This document shows positions 9,117 through 17,451 of a DNA stretch of 64,000 nt, one piece after another; positions within the stretch are counted from its first letter, which is position 1; each line of letters opens with the position of its first letter. The DNA comes from Labrys sp. KNU-23 (GTDB taxonomy: Bacteria > Pseudomonadota > Alphaproteobacteria > Rhizobiales > Labraceae), in assembly GCF_008330945.1 (NCBI RefSeq), contig NZ_CP043488.1, forward strand, positions 434,001-498,000, written 5' to 3'. The translations under genes and the position numbers were made by a program. The notes beneath the pieces were generated by a model. The model was not told the origin of the DNA and made no database searches. It saw only the letters and a list, made by a program, of their open reading frames with translations.

Positions 9117-9500
9117 TCAGCCAGACGTTTCCGGGTACTGCCGAGAGAATTCCTTCACCGACATCAAGACAGGCATAAGACCCCGACCGGAATTCGTCAG
9201 CCCGTACTCGACGCGCGGGGGCTGCTCGCCGAAGTCGCGCCTCGCGACGAGTCCATCATTCTCCAGTTCCCTGAGATGCTGCGTCAGCATCTTCTGAGAG
9301 ATGTCCGGCATATCTCGCATGAATTGCGAAGATCGCATCGAAGGCTCTGCGAACAGCCGGAAGAGGATCGGCAGCTTCCATCTTCCGCTGATCATGCGAA
9401 GCACTCTGGTGACATGCGCGGCCGATCCATTCGGGCCGAGGCAAACATCTCTCTCTTCACGTTCGATAGGCACTTTTAGGTGCGTAATTGCCTCGTTCAT
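9117..9500 (-). CDS. HxlR-family winged-helix transcription regulator
   Basis: About 127 residues with the HxlR layout: an early Cys, GRWKLPILFRL helix, DISQKMLTQHLRELENDGLV recognition helix and wing, and EYGLTNSGRGLMPVL. These small dimeric regulators usually respond to electrophiles or redox signals and control the divergent gene, here an SDR starting 47 bases away. I prefer ATG 9500, six bases after AGAGGAC, to the ATG at 9506. A perfect palindrome in the shared promoter (9526-9535) is the likely operator. Confidence 0.88.
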   Translation of the reverse strand: MNEAITHLKVPIEREERDVCLGPNGSAAHVTRVLRMISGRWKLPILFRLFAEPSMRSSQFMRDMPDISQKMLTQHLRELENDGLVARRDFGEQPPRVEYGLTNSGRGLMPVLMSVKEFSRQYPETSG

Positions 9501-9525
9501 CGCCATGTCCTCTTATGAAATCCTG

Positions 9526-9535
9526 ATGTTAACAT
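9526..9535. promoter_or_regulatory. Perfect palindrome ATGTTAACAT, candidate HxlR operator
   Basis: The ten-base sequence equals its own reverse complement and lies in the short gap between the divergent hxlR-like and SDR genes, 12 bases before the SDR start codon. Binding there would block SDR expression and could also autoregulate. Function inferred from position only. Confidence 0.4.
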
Positions 9536-9547
9536 GGAAATTGCGCG

Positions 9548-10357
9548 ATGGATTTGAAGCTCGACGGCAAGGTGGCGCTGGTCACAGGTAGCAGCAAGGG
9601 CATCGGTGAAGGGGTGGCCAGAGGGCTTGCGCGCGAGGGGGCTATCGTCATCGTCCATGGTCGCAACAAGACCAAGACCGAGGAAGTCGCTCACGACATC
9701 GTCGTCGAGGGCGGGCGTGCTTACGCCGTCATCGGCGACCTGACAAACGACGACCAGGTACAATGCCTCATCGAGGATGCGCAGGCTTTCGTCAAGCCTG
9801 TCGAGATCTTGGTAAACAATGCAGGTGGCTCCGGCGAAACGGAAGACTGGCGCACAACACGACCCGAGACATGGATGACAGGCTACGACCGAAACGTCCT
9901 TGCGGCCGTGAGGGTCACGTCTCGCCTCCTGCCAGCCATGCGCGAAGCGAAATGGGGGAGGATTATCAACATCTCCAGCCTCGCAGCTTTGATGCCACCA
10001 TCCACAAGACCGGACTATGCGGCAGCCAAGGTGGCCATGATCGCGATGACGGCCTCCCTCGCAAAGGCAGTGGCGATCGATGGCATCACGGCAAATACCG
10101 TTTCCCCTGGAACGATCCACAGCGTCAGCCTCGACGAGGCGTTCCGAAAGGTGGCTTCGAACCAGGGTATCGCGGCTGATGCCTCATGGACCGAAATCGA
10201 GCAAAGGGTGCTACCGATGTTCGCTCAGGTTCCCATCGGCCGGGTCGGAACGCTTGAGGAGATTGCCGATGCCATCGCATTCCTCGTCAGTCCGCGAGCC
10301 AGCTACATAACGGGTGCGAACCTGAGACTTGACGGAGGGATGTGGCCAGGACTTTAG
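9548..10357 (+). CDS. SDR-family NAD(P)-dependent oxidoreductase
   Basis: 269 residues, classical SDR length. It has VTGSSKGIGEG near the N-terminus, LVNNAGG, INISSLAAL with the catalytic Ser, and YAAAKVA with Tyr/Lys, then an SPG segment and the terminal GANLRLDGGMW. It should reduce or oxidise a carbonyl/alcohol with NAD(P). Divergent from an HxlR regulator, a frequent arrangement for quinone- or aldehyde-detoxifying reductases; the substrate is not known. Confidence 0.88.
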   Translation: MDLKLDGKVALVTGSSKGIGEGVARGLAREGAIVIVHGRNKTKTEEVAHDIVVEGGRAYAVIGDLTNDDQVQCLIEDAQAFVKPVEILVNNAGGSGETEDWRTTRPETWMTGYDRNVLAAVRVTSRLLPAMREAKWGRIINISSLAALMPPSTRPDYAAAKVAMIAMTASLAKAVAIDGITANTVSPGTIHSVSLDEAFRKVASNQGIAADASWTEIEQRVLPMFAQVPIGRVGTLEEIADAIAFLVSPRASYITGANLRLDGGMWPGL

Positions 10358-10452
10358 CCTTTAGGGATGTCCGGCTTGGGTCGAACTTCCCCGTTGGCCG
10401 CTTTCCGGGGAGTGGACATTCGGCGCGACCGCCGCACCGCCATGGTCAAGGG

Positions 10453-10910
10453 TTAGCGGATTGACTCAAGTACGTGGTGCCCGCATGCGGTGGTGGCGAT
10501 GGTCTTGTTGGGATCGGTGGTCCAGACGAAGGGCTTTGACTGGTGGTCGTGGTCGATGACGAAGCGGGTGATGGCGGCCAGTAGATCGACGTCGCTCCTG
10601 AAATGCCGCGCTCGAGACGATGCCCAATAAGGATGGCGAAAAAGCCCTCGGCGCCTTCGCCCCTGAACCGCGCCTGCCGGCGCCAGACAGCGGTCTTGCT
10701 GACGCTCGCCGCCCGCATGATCTCCACTATGCCCACGCCATCAGCCGTGGCCAGCACGATCCGGGCGCGCCAAACATGCTTCTGCAGGCTGCTGCGGTCG
10801 TCAACGATCGACCGCAGTCGCTTATGATCCGCTGGGCTCAATGGACGACAACGCCGGTACGAGACCTGTAGTAAAGTCGGCATGTGAGTCATGCCGCGGT
10901 CTCCAGGCAA
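10453..10910 (-). pseudogene. IS630-family transposase remnant (internal deletion and frameshift)
   Basis: The N-terminal ~90 codons read RPLSPADHKRLRS and a homeodomain-like helix-turn-helix (GIVEIMRAASVSKTAVWRR), as in IS630-type transposases. After GAEGFFAIL the frame breaks. A second frame then reads DVDLLAAITRFVIDHDHQ and a DPNKTIATT...HHVLESIR end, the usual IS630 C-terminus. The DDE core between them is gone, so the gene is dead. No terminal repeats were found. It marks an old insertion between the SDR and the DUF2945 gene. Confidence 0.72.
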
Positions 10911-10982
10911 CCGCGCCGGGCGCTGATGGCGGACAGGCTGCTCTGTGTTTGTCTAATAGCTTGCAAAGGCGGGGGATGAAGA

Positions 10983-11198
10983 ATGCATCATCGCTTCAAG
11001 GTCGGCGACCATGTCGCATGGAATTCCGAAGCTGGGCGAGTAAGTGGCAAAATTATCAGGATCCACGCCAAGGACGTGGAATTTAAAGGCTATATTCACC
11101 ACGCGAGCCCCGACGAACCACAGTATGAGATTCACAGCGATAAGACCGATCATGTCGCCATGCACAAGGGATCGGCTCTGACCAGTCTGGAAGATTGA
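10983..11198 (+). CDS. DUF2945 (HVA1 TUDOR-like) small protein
   Basis: 71 residues matching the DUF2945/hypervirulence-associated TUDOR-like family: KVGDHVAWNSEAGRVSGKI, then a central HASPDEPQYEIHSDKTDHVAMHKGS. The family is widespread in bacteria and fungi, small and cytosolic; its biochemical role is unknown and it is often linked with stress. A purine-rich GGGGGATGAAGA precedes the ATG. It converges on the uracil-DNA glycosylase-like gene with three bases between the stops. Confidence 0.85.
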   Translation: MHHRFKVGDHVAWNSEAGRVSGKIIRIHAKDVEFKGYIHHASPDEPQYEIHSDKTDHVAMHKGSALTSLED

Positions 11199-11201
11199 CA
11201 C

Positions 11202-11789
11202 TCACAAACCCAGTTCGCGCACGGCAGCCTGCACGTGCGGGACGAGTTCCGATTCAAACCATTGGTTTCTGGACAGCCAAGGTTGATTGCGCGGGGAAGG
11301 ATGAGGCAATGCAAGCCAGCCCGATGGCAGATATTCCTGCCACGCCTTGACAGTATCACTTAGTGTCGCCTTCTGCCGACCGGCTAGGTAATAGGCTTGC
11401 GCATAGCGTCCTACCAGCACGGTGAGCCTTATGTTGGCCAGTTGCGCGTCGAGCTTGTCATGCCAGCGTGGCGCGCATTCCGAGCGTGGCGGATTGTCGC
11501 CGGAACGAGCCTTGCCCGGATAGCAAAAACCCATCGGAATGATGGCAACCTTTGCGGGATCGTAGAATTGTTCAGGGGGCACTCCAAGCCAATTGCGCAG
11601 ACGTTGCCCCGATGGGTCATCCCATGGAATACCGGTCTCATGCACCTTCCTGCCGGGCGCTTGGCCTATGATACGCAATCGAGCCGGCTGAGCGACTTGC
11701 AAGATCGGGCGGGGACCGCACGGTAGATTGTCGGCGCAATGTCGGCATGCGCGGATATCCTCGAGCAGTTGCGCCAGCGGGCCTTGCAT
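11202..11789 (-). CDS. Uracil-DNA glycosylase superfamily protein
   Basis: 195 residues. It shows the UDG superfamily motifs: IIGQAPGRKVHETGIPWDDPSG (motif A region, GQAPG), an RNWLG helix, and LPHPSPRN (motif B). N-terminal Cys15, Cys18 and Cys24 recall the iron-sulfur UDG families, though only part of the four-Cys set is evident. It belongs to the subgroup usually annotated as uracil-DNA glycosylase family protein, often without tested activity. It lies 24 bases downstream of a DUF488 gene, presumably cotranscribed. Confidence 0.8.
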   Translation of the reverse strand: MQGPLAQLLEDIRACRHCADNLPCGPRPILQVAQPARLRIIGQAPGRKVHETGIPWDDPSGQRLRNWLGVPPEQFYDPAKVAIIPMGFCYPGKARSGDNPPRSECAPRWHDKLDAQLANIRLTVLVGRYAQAYYLAGRQKATLSDTVKAWQEYLPSGWLALPHPSPRNQPWLSRNQWFESELVPHVQAAVRELGL

Positions 11790-11813
11790 AATCGATCCAT
11801 GCCCAATTGGTTG

Positions 11814-12386
11814 TCAGAGCAAAGTCGCCTGTTCAGGCGGGTAAGTGATCGATGTGCCATCGATCCGCGCGAAGGGCGTGAGCTTATGTGTCCGATAGCT
11901 TGTATCGGACAGAATCTCCACCACCGGAACACCGCGAATGATGAGCGCATCGGCCACGAGCGAACGGTGACAGCGCCAGGGCACGGCTTCAGCGCACATG
12001 ATAGCGGTGCGCTTCAAACGGCCTATCCGAATAAGCCTGTCGAGCGCCTCACTGAACGGGGCGGTTTGCATGTAGTCGGCGTAACCACGGAAGCTCGTGT
12101 TGTGCCAGCCCGCATTGGGAGAATTTCTTTGCGGATGCCGCAATCCGCCCAAGGCTGGCATCGGACTATATTCGATATTTGCCGTGATGAGGCTCTCAGC
12201 CAGCGCCTCGGCGTTGAATTGGGGATTGTGACGCGAGCGCGGCACCGTGCGGATATCCGCCAGGCGCTTGATCCCATAAATTTTCAGCAAGGCTACGAAA
12301 TGTTCAACCGGCAGAGTCGAATGGCCGATTGTGAATATCGTGGCGTCCGGCCAATGCATTTCCTCAGGAAGAAGATTTCCGTTCAT
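11814..12386 (-). CDS. DUF488 domain protein
   Basis: 190 residues with the DUF488 hallmarks: FTIGHSTLPVEHFVALL, the ADIRTVPRSRHNPQF segment and the C-terminal MCAEAVPWRCHRSLVADAL, where the Cys-x-Glu and Cys-His-Arg are conserved. Function is not established; the family sits near DNA repair genes in many genomes, and here it precedes a UDG-like gene by 24 bases. No signal peptide. Confidence 0.85.
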   Translation of the reverse strand: MNGNLLPEEMHWPDATIFTIGHSTLPVEHFVALLKIYGIKRLADIRTVPRSRHNPQFNAEALAESLITANIEYSPMPALGGLRHPQRNSPNAGWHNTSFRGYADYMQTAPFSEALDRLIRIGRLKRTAIMCAEAVPWRCHRSLVADALIIRGVPVVEILSDTSYRTHKLTPFARIDGTSITYPPEQATLL

Positions 12387-12565
12387 ACCGTCTCCCGTCG
12401 TGGACCCTGGCCAGAACCGGGCGTTGGCCTTGAAGGGCAGCGTTTAAATTTGCCCGGTAGATAATGCGTCCGGTGTCGACGTCCAATGGCGAAGAAGTTC
12501 CTTGTTGGGGACGGCCAGGAATTTCGTGTGCGGGCTGGCTTAATGGGTGGAAAGGAGATCGCAAT

Positions 12566-12808
12566 ATGTCGCGACGCAATGAGCCGACGCTACCGAAGGA
12601 ACTCCTCGACCCGTTACTGACAGGCGCTGATGCCACCGCCGCGCTGAACCAGGGCGGCTTGCTGGATACGCTCAAGATGACATTGGCGGAACGCGCACTC
12701 AACGCTGAGATGGACCATTATCTCGAGCAGACCTTGCTCCACGCCAGAAGGCTCAAGCGGGCGGTCCCATGGACGCATGCCGCTCGCCGGGCGCCAAGGC
12801 CAGGGTGA
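12566..12808 (+). pseudogene. IS256-family transposase N-terminal remnant
   Basis: The first ~55 codons (MSRRNEPTLPKELLDPLL, GLLDTLKMTLAERALNAEMDHYL) are the typical start of an IS256/Mutator-type transposase, complete with an AAAGGAG ribosome site at 12551. After MDHYLEQ the similarity stops and the frame ends in unrelated sequence, with the DDE catalytic core absent. About 350 residues are lost. It lies at the edge of the carbohydrate locus and may mark the junction by which that locus was joined to the neighbouring genes. Confidence 0.72.
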
Positions 12809-12917
12809 ATTTGGGTGGCGGCCGCGCCAGTCCGGGAGGAATCAGATCCGTACGGCCGCCCTTGACGCAGCACGCAAGATGTAGGTGCTGCAAGTATGCT
12901 TCCCATGCGGCTGTATC

Positions 12918-13706
12918 TCACCAGCAGCAAAAGCCGCCATCGACCAGGAGGTCGACGCCCGTCACGAAGGAAGCCGCTTGCGATAGCAGGAATACCGTCG
13001 GACCGACCATTTCATCGACGCTCGCCATCCGGCCCATGGGGGTCTGCTCCTCAAACAGTTTGGTCTGATGTACCATCTCCGGACGGGTATTCATCGGCGT
13101 GGCGGTGTAACCGGGGCTGATCGTATTGACGCGAATACCGCGGTCCACCCACTCCATGGCCATCGATTTCGACATATGGATCACGCCGGCTTTGGAGGCA
13201 TTGTAGTGGCACTGGGAGAGGCCTCGATTGACGATGACACCCGACATCGAGGCAATGTTCACGATCGAGCCACGGGTGTTCTTCAGCATAGCCCGAGCCT
13301 CGGCCTGGCAGGACAGGAAGACGCCTTTCAGGTTGATATCCATCATCGTCTTGAATTGGTCCTCGCCCATCTCCTCGGCCGGATTGGCATTGGCGATGCC
13401 CGCCGAATTGACTGCAAGCGTAAGGGATCCGAGCTCGGCCTCCGTACGAGAAACCGCCTCCTCCAGAGCCTCGGCGCTTGTTACGTCGGCCGCCATCGAA
13501 ATGCTGTGCCGACCAGTCGTAGCGATGAATTCAGCGGTCTTGGCCAAACCATCGTCGGTGCGCCGATCCAGGAGTGCCACGTCCGCGCCGCATTGTGCCA
13601 GGCCCATGGCGATACGTTGTCCGATACCGCTGCCGGCACCTGTCACCAGCGCGACATTGCCGGTCAGGTCGAAAAGCTTGGGCGTATTGAGTGTGATGGC
13701 CGGCAT
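12918..13706 (-). CDS. SDR-family polyol/sugar dehydrogenase
   Basis: 262 residues with VTGAGSGIGQR, AVNSAGI, IASMSG and YNASKAG, and a C-terminal VDLLVDGGFCCW, an ending seen in many SDR polyol and ketose dehydrogenases. It is the last gene of the minus-strand ABC transporter operon, 14 bases after the ATPase gene. I infer that it oxidises the imported polyol or sugar with NAD; the substrate cannot be read from sequence. A second SDR of the locus lies at 21761 on the other arm. Confidence 0.85.
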   Translation of the reverse strand: MPAITLNTPKLFDLTGNVALVTGAGSGIGQRIAMGLAQCGADVALLDRRTDDGLAKTAEFIATTGRHSISMAADVTSAEALEEAVSRTEAELGSLTLAVNSAGIANANPAEEMGEDQFKTMMDINLKGVFLSCQAEARAMLKNTRGSIVNIASMSGVIVNRGLSQCHYNASKAGVIHMSKSMAMEWVDRGIRVNTISPGYTATPMNTRPEMVHQTKLFEEQTPMGRMASVDEMVGPTVFLLSQAASFVTGVDLLVDGGFCCW

Positions 13707-13720
13707 GGTTTCCTCTCCCT

Positions 13721-15196
13721 TCAGATTGTCGCCAGTTCCATGACCGAGACGTCGTTTGCCTCGGTCCGGTTCAAGATTCCGGCCTGCTTGCCTTGCGCGA
13801 GAACCACGATCCGGTTCGAAACACCGAGTACTTCTTCAAGGTCGGAGCTGACGACGATCACGGCGACGCCTTGGTTCGCCAGCCCCACGATGATGTCGTA
13901 GATGCCGGCACGGGCTCCGACATCGATACCCCGCGTGGGCTCGTCGAGGATGACCACCTTGGGATCGCGCGCCAGCCACTTGGCGATCACAACCTTCTGC
14001 TGGTTGCCTCCCGACAGGTCCGAGGCAGGTTGGCCCGGCTTTCCCTTCACCCCGAACTTGCGGACGCCGGCTTCGGCAAACTGCCTGACGGCGGTCTTGG
14101 TAATCCAGCCGTTCCTGCTGACATGATCCAGATTGGCGTAGAGCATGTTTTCGCCAATGCCATGCTCGACCACCAATCCCTGGATCTTGCGATCTTCGGG
14201 AACCATCACGATGCCCTTCTCGATCGCGTCGGCGGGGCTCTTCAGCACAAGATCACGACCCTTGAGGCGTATGACGCCCGAGGTGACCGGATCGGCGCCG
14301 GCGATGGTTCGAACCAGTTCGGTGCGACCTGCTCCCACCAGGCCGGCGATGCCCAGGATTTCGCCTTCCATCACCTGGAAGTTCGCATCCTGGAAACCAT
14401 CGCCGCCCAGCCCCTCGACCTCGAGGACCGGCTTTGGTCCTGCAACCGGTACCGGGGGGAACATGCGTTCAAGACTGCGTCCGACCATGCTTTCGACAAT
14501 GGCGCGCACCGGTGTCGAGCTGTCGGCGAATTCGGCTACCCGCTCGCCATCGCGAAGGACCACGATGCGATCGGTAATCTGCCGGATCTCCTCCATGCGA
14601 TGCGAGATATAGATGATGCCAACCCCTTCGCTGCGCAGCTTGCGGATCTGCTGGAAAAGGGCCTGCGTCTCGGCGCCGCCCAATGCGGCGGTGGGTTCGT
14701 CGAGGATGAGCAGCTTGGCGTTGAGGGCCAGGGCTTTGGCGATCTCGATAAGCTGCTGCTGAGCCGTTGACAGGCCGCGAACCTGCCGGGTTGCCGAGAT
14801 CCGCAGGTTCAACCGAGCGAGCTGCTGCTGGGCGCGCTCGACCATGGCACGATGGTCGATGCGCCCGCCCTTCATCGGCCAGCGGCCGATGAAGACATTC
14901 TCGGCGATGGAAAGCTCGGGAAGCAGCTTCAGTTCCTGATGAATCAGCACCAGGCCTTTGTCGATCGCCTCGCGCGGAGAGACCGGAGCGTAGGGCTCTC
15001 CTTGCCAGGTCATCGTTCCCTCTGAAGGGGAATTCGATCCGGCGATAATGCCTGAGAGCGTGGATTTACCCGCGCCATTCTCTCCCAGCAGGGCGACGAC
15101 TTCACCGGCGTAGATGTCGAGGTCGACCTTGCGGAGAACCTGTGTCGGGCCGTAGCTTTTCGACACACCGCGAAGCGAGAGAATTGGGTCCGGCAT
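13721..15196 (-). CDS. Sugar ABC transporter ATP-binding protein (RbsA type, two ATPase domains)
   Basis: 491 residues made of two fused ABC domains. The first has Walker A GENGAGKST (residues 38-46), a degenerate signature LSTAQQQLIEIAKAL and Walker B LLILDEPTAALG. The second has signature LSGGNQQKVVIAKWL and VVILDEPTRGID; its Walker A is degenerate, as usual for RbsA/MglA. It powers uptake by the permease (16265) and binding protein (15221) of the same operon. The start at 15196 lies 24 bases after the binding-protein gene. Confidence 0.93.
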   Translation of the reverse strand: MPDPILSLRGVSKSYGPTQVLRKVDLDIYAGEVVALLGENGAGKSTLSGIIAGSNSPSEGTMTWQGEPYAPVSPREAIDKGLVLIHQELKLLPELSIAENVFIGRWPMKGGRIDHRAMVERAQQQLARLNLRISATRQVRGLSTAQQQLIEIAKALALNAKLLILDEPTAALGGAETQALFQQIRKLRSEGVGIIYISHRMEEIRQITDRIVVLRDGERVAEFADSSTPVRAIVESMVGRSLERMFPPVPVAGPKPVLEVEGLGGDGFQDANFQVMEGEILGIAGLVGAGRTELVRTIAGADPVTSGVIRLKGRDLVLKSPADAIEKGIVMVPEDRKIQGLVVEHGIGENMLYANLDHVSRNGWITKTAVRQFAEAGVRKFGVKGKPGQPASDLSGGNQQKVVIAKWLARDPKVVILDEPTRGIDVGARAGIYDIIVGLANQGVAVIVVSSDLEEVLGVSNRIVVLAQGKQAGILNRTEANDVSVMELATI

Positions 15197-15220
15197 GGCG
15201 CGGGCTCCTTCGTTAGCCGA

Positions 15221-16150
15221 TCAGGGATGCTGGGCGATGAAACCGTCAACGTTGTCTTTGTTGGTCAGCGTCGCGTCGAGCAATTGCGCCGGCGGAAGCT
15301 TCTCGCCCTTGCCGAGCTTGATGGCGTCTTCGACCGCCATGCGGCCCATCTTCTGCGTCTGCTGGGTGGCCGTTACATCGAAGACGCCGTTCTTCAACGC
15401 TTCGAGCGCTGCAGTGTCACCGTCGAAGCCTGCGATCCAGATCTTCTGCGAAGGGTTGCCGACCTTGATGGCTTGAGCAGCGCCGAGAGCAAGTGCGTCA
15501 GCCTGGCCCCAAACGATGGTCACGTCGGGATTGGCCTGCAGCATGTTCTGCATGATCTGGAAGCCTTCGTCCTGGCTCCAGATATTGGAGTACTGCTCGG
15601 CGACGACCTTCACATCGGGATTGTTTTTCAGCGATTCAGCGCAGCCCTTGGTTCGGTCGAGTTCGGGCGTGGTTCCCTTCTGACCGTGGATAATGACCAT
15701 CTTGCCCTTATGGCCTGCCTTCTCGAAAATGTAGTCGCACACAGCCTTGGCGGAGGCGACGGAATCCGTCGCGATGAAGGTGTCGCCCGGGGCGCCATCG
15801 GCGTTTCGATCCACATTGATGACCGGGATGTTGGCGGCATGAGCAAGCTTGGTGGGCACGCTGGCGGCAGCGGCACCGGCCGGGATGTAGATCAGTGCGT
15901 CGATGTTCTGGGTGATGAGATCCTGGATCTGGTTGACCTGTGTGGGTCCATCGCCCTTGGCGTCGACGGTGATGACCTTGATGCCCTGCTTGGCAGCCTC
16001 AGCCTCGACCGATTGCTTGATCTGGTTGAAGAAGTTGGCTTGCAGATTGGCAACCGCGAGGCCGATCGTCTTGACCTCGCCGGCCTGGGCAGCGCCAAGC
16101 GACAGAGCGAGCATGGCTGCCGAAGCAGTGAATAGGTGCTTGAGTTTCAT
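15221..16150 (-). CDS. Sugar ABC transporter substrate-binding protein (RbsB type)
   Basis: 309 residues. Signal peptide MKLKHLFTASAAMLALSLGAAQAG, then a type I periplasmic binding fold: TIGLAVANLQANFFNQ, a VDAKGD strand, DALIYIPAG, PVINVDRNADG and IAGFDGDTAALEAL near the end. The ligand class is ribose-like sugars or polyols. The ATG at 16150 follows GGAGG by five bases; an upstream in-frame start at 16162 is less likely. Middle gene between permease and ATPase, the usual set with a separate order. Confidence 0.93.
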   Translation of the reverse strand: MKLKHLFTASAAMLALSLGAAQAGEVKTIGLAVANLQANFFNQIKQSVEAEAAKQGIKVITVDAKGDGPTQVNQIQDLITQNIDALIYIPAGAAAASVPTKLAHAANIPVINVDRNADGAPGDTFIATDSVASAKAVCDYIFEKAGHKGKMVIIHGQKGTTPELDRTKGCAESLKNNPDVKVVAEQYSNIWSQDEGFQIMQNMLQANPDVTIVWGQADALALGAAQAIKVGNPSQKIWIAGFDGDTAALEALKNGVFDVTATQQTQKMGRMAVEDAIKLGKGEKLPPAQLLDATLTNKDNVDGFIAQHP

Positions 16151-16264
16151 CAGTTCCTCCACTGGGTTTAATTGCCTGCATGTCGGAGTTTGGCAGGCGG
16201 GGTATCGGCCTGGCCGGCGCGATTGGAAGCGGAGACCGGGACCCGGCCTCCAAAGGAGCGAGTG

Positions 16265-17239
16265 CTATTTGCGACGATAGGTTTCGACCGCGACGGCGAG
16301 CACGATGACGACGCCGATCACCACCTGCTGGAGAAAGGGCGAGACGTTGAGGAGATTGAGGCCGTTGCGCAGCACGCCGATGATGAGAACGCCAATCAAG
16401 GTGCCGCCGATGGAACCGGAGCCGCCGGTCAGAGACGTGCCGCCGATGACCACTGCGGCGATCGTATCGAGCTCATAACCAAGGCCGCTGGAGGGCTGGA
16501 CGGAGTCCAGACGCGCAGCGAGCACGATGCCGGCCAGCCCGGCCAGGATAGCGGCCAGGACATAGACGCCGATCGTCACCACGCGGACATTGATACCTGC
16601 CAATCGGGCCACTTCGGGATTTCCGCCAACCGCATAGAGCATGCGCCCGCCAGAGCGGTAGCGAAGAAAGATCCAGGCGACAGCCACCACGATCAGCAGA
16701 AGGCCGACGGTCGCGGTCAGGACACCAAAATGCCGATCGATCGCAAGCGAGGTGAACCAATCGGGGAAACCGACGATCTGCTGGCCGTCGGTGATCATGT
16801 TCGCGAGGCCGCGCGCCACGGACATCATGGCAAGGGTTGCAATGAAGGGCGGCACTCTGAACTGAGTGATCATGTAGCCCGAGACGCCGCCGCAAAGGCC
16901 CGAGGCGACCAGTGCGAGGGGGACGCTGACCAGCATTGGAACGTTCATCACGTTCGTGAGCCAGCCCATCACCATCATCGAGAGGGCCAGAACCGATCCG
17001 ACGGACAGATCGATGCCGCCGATGAGGATCACGTAGCTCATGCCAACCGCCATGATGCCGAGGACCGTGATCTGATCGAGGATGTTGAGGCCGTTGCGCA
17101 CGGACAGGAACGTGCTGGTCGTGAGGGACAGGAAGGCACACAGCAAGATGAGCCCGATCAACGGCCCTGTCGCCCCCCGGAGCGCCGCCAACAAGCTGCG
17201 CCGCGCAGGATTGTCTTGTTCTGTGACGGATGAAGACAT
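16265..17239 (-). CDS. Sugar ABC transporter permease (RbsC type)
   Basis: 324 residues, strongly hydrophobic with about ten membrane segments. The RbsC signature is clear: AVGMSYVILIGGIDLSVG and, later, AAVVIGGTSLTGGSGSIGGT. First gene of the minus-strand operon; GGGAGG six bases before ATG 17239 fixes the start. It is transcribed divergently from the split transketolase genes and shares a 212-base control region with them. Confidence 0.93.
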   Translation of the reverse strand: MSSSVTEQDNPARRSLLAALRGATGPLIGLILLCAFLSLTTSTFLSVRNGLNILDQITVLGIMAVGMSYVILIGGIDLSVGSVLALSMMVMGWLTNVMNVPMLVSVPLALVASGLCGGVSGYMITQFRVPPFIATLAMMSVARGLANMITDGQQIVGFPDWFTSLAIDRHFGVLTATVGLLLIVVAVAWIFLRYRSGGRMLYAVGGNPEVARLAGINVRVVTIGVYVLAAILAGLAGIVLAARLDSVQPSSGLGYELDTIAAVVIGGTSLTGGSGSIGGTLIGVLIIGVLRNGLNLLNVSPFLQQVVIGVVIVLAVAVETYRRK

Positions 17240-17280
17240 GGAGCCCTCCCAGGCGATGCAGCTTGCGCTGCTGATTTATT

Positions 17281-17292
17281 GAATATTTATTC
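17281..17292. promoter_or_regulatory. Inverted repeat GAATATTTATTC, candidate SorC operator (transporter side)
   Basis: GAATA-TT-TATTC is a perfect inverted repeat 42 bases upstream of the permease start. A close copy lies in front of the transketolase gene at 17422. An AT-rich stretch continues to about 17320. The paired boxes facing both arms suggest one regulator controls both; one or both SorC proteins of the locus are the natural candidates. Inferred from symmetry and place. Confidence 0.45.
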
Positions 17293-17421
17293 CTACAACG
17301 TAATATATTCATATACGCATCATGTTTGACGTGTCAACCCCATTGTCCACGGGTTGTTCGGGTAGGGGGTAAGGAAATGCCGCTTGACTTCATCGATGTT
17401 TGTGCAACAATATTTATATCT

Positions 17422-17433
17422 GAATAAACATTC
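17422..17433. promoter_or_regulatory. Imperfect inverted repeat GAATAAACATTC, candidate SorC operator (transketolase side)
   Basis: GAATA-AA-CATTC differs by one arm base from the box at 17281-17292 and lies 18 bases before the transketolase start codon, just upstream of its AGGAGGAGG ribosome site. A repressor bound here would block the plus-strand operon. Confidence 0.4.
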
Positions 17434-17451
17434 ACTAAAGGAGGAGGCTTC

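Noticed and set aside
16172..17233. 353-residue plus-strand ORF, rich in Asp, His and Gln
   Set aside because: It is the exact reverse of the permease gene and has the composition typical of antisense frames.
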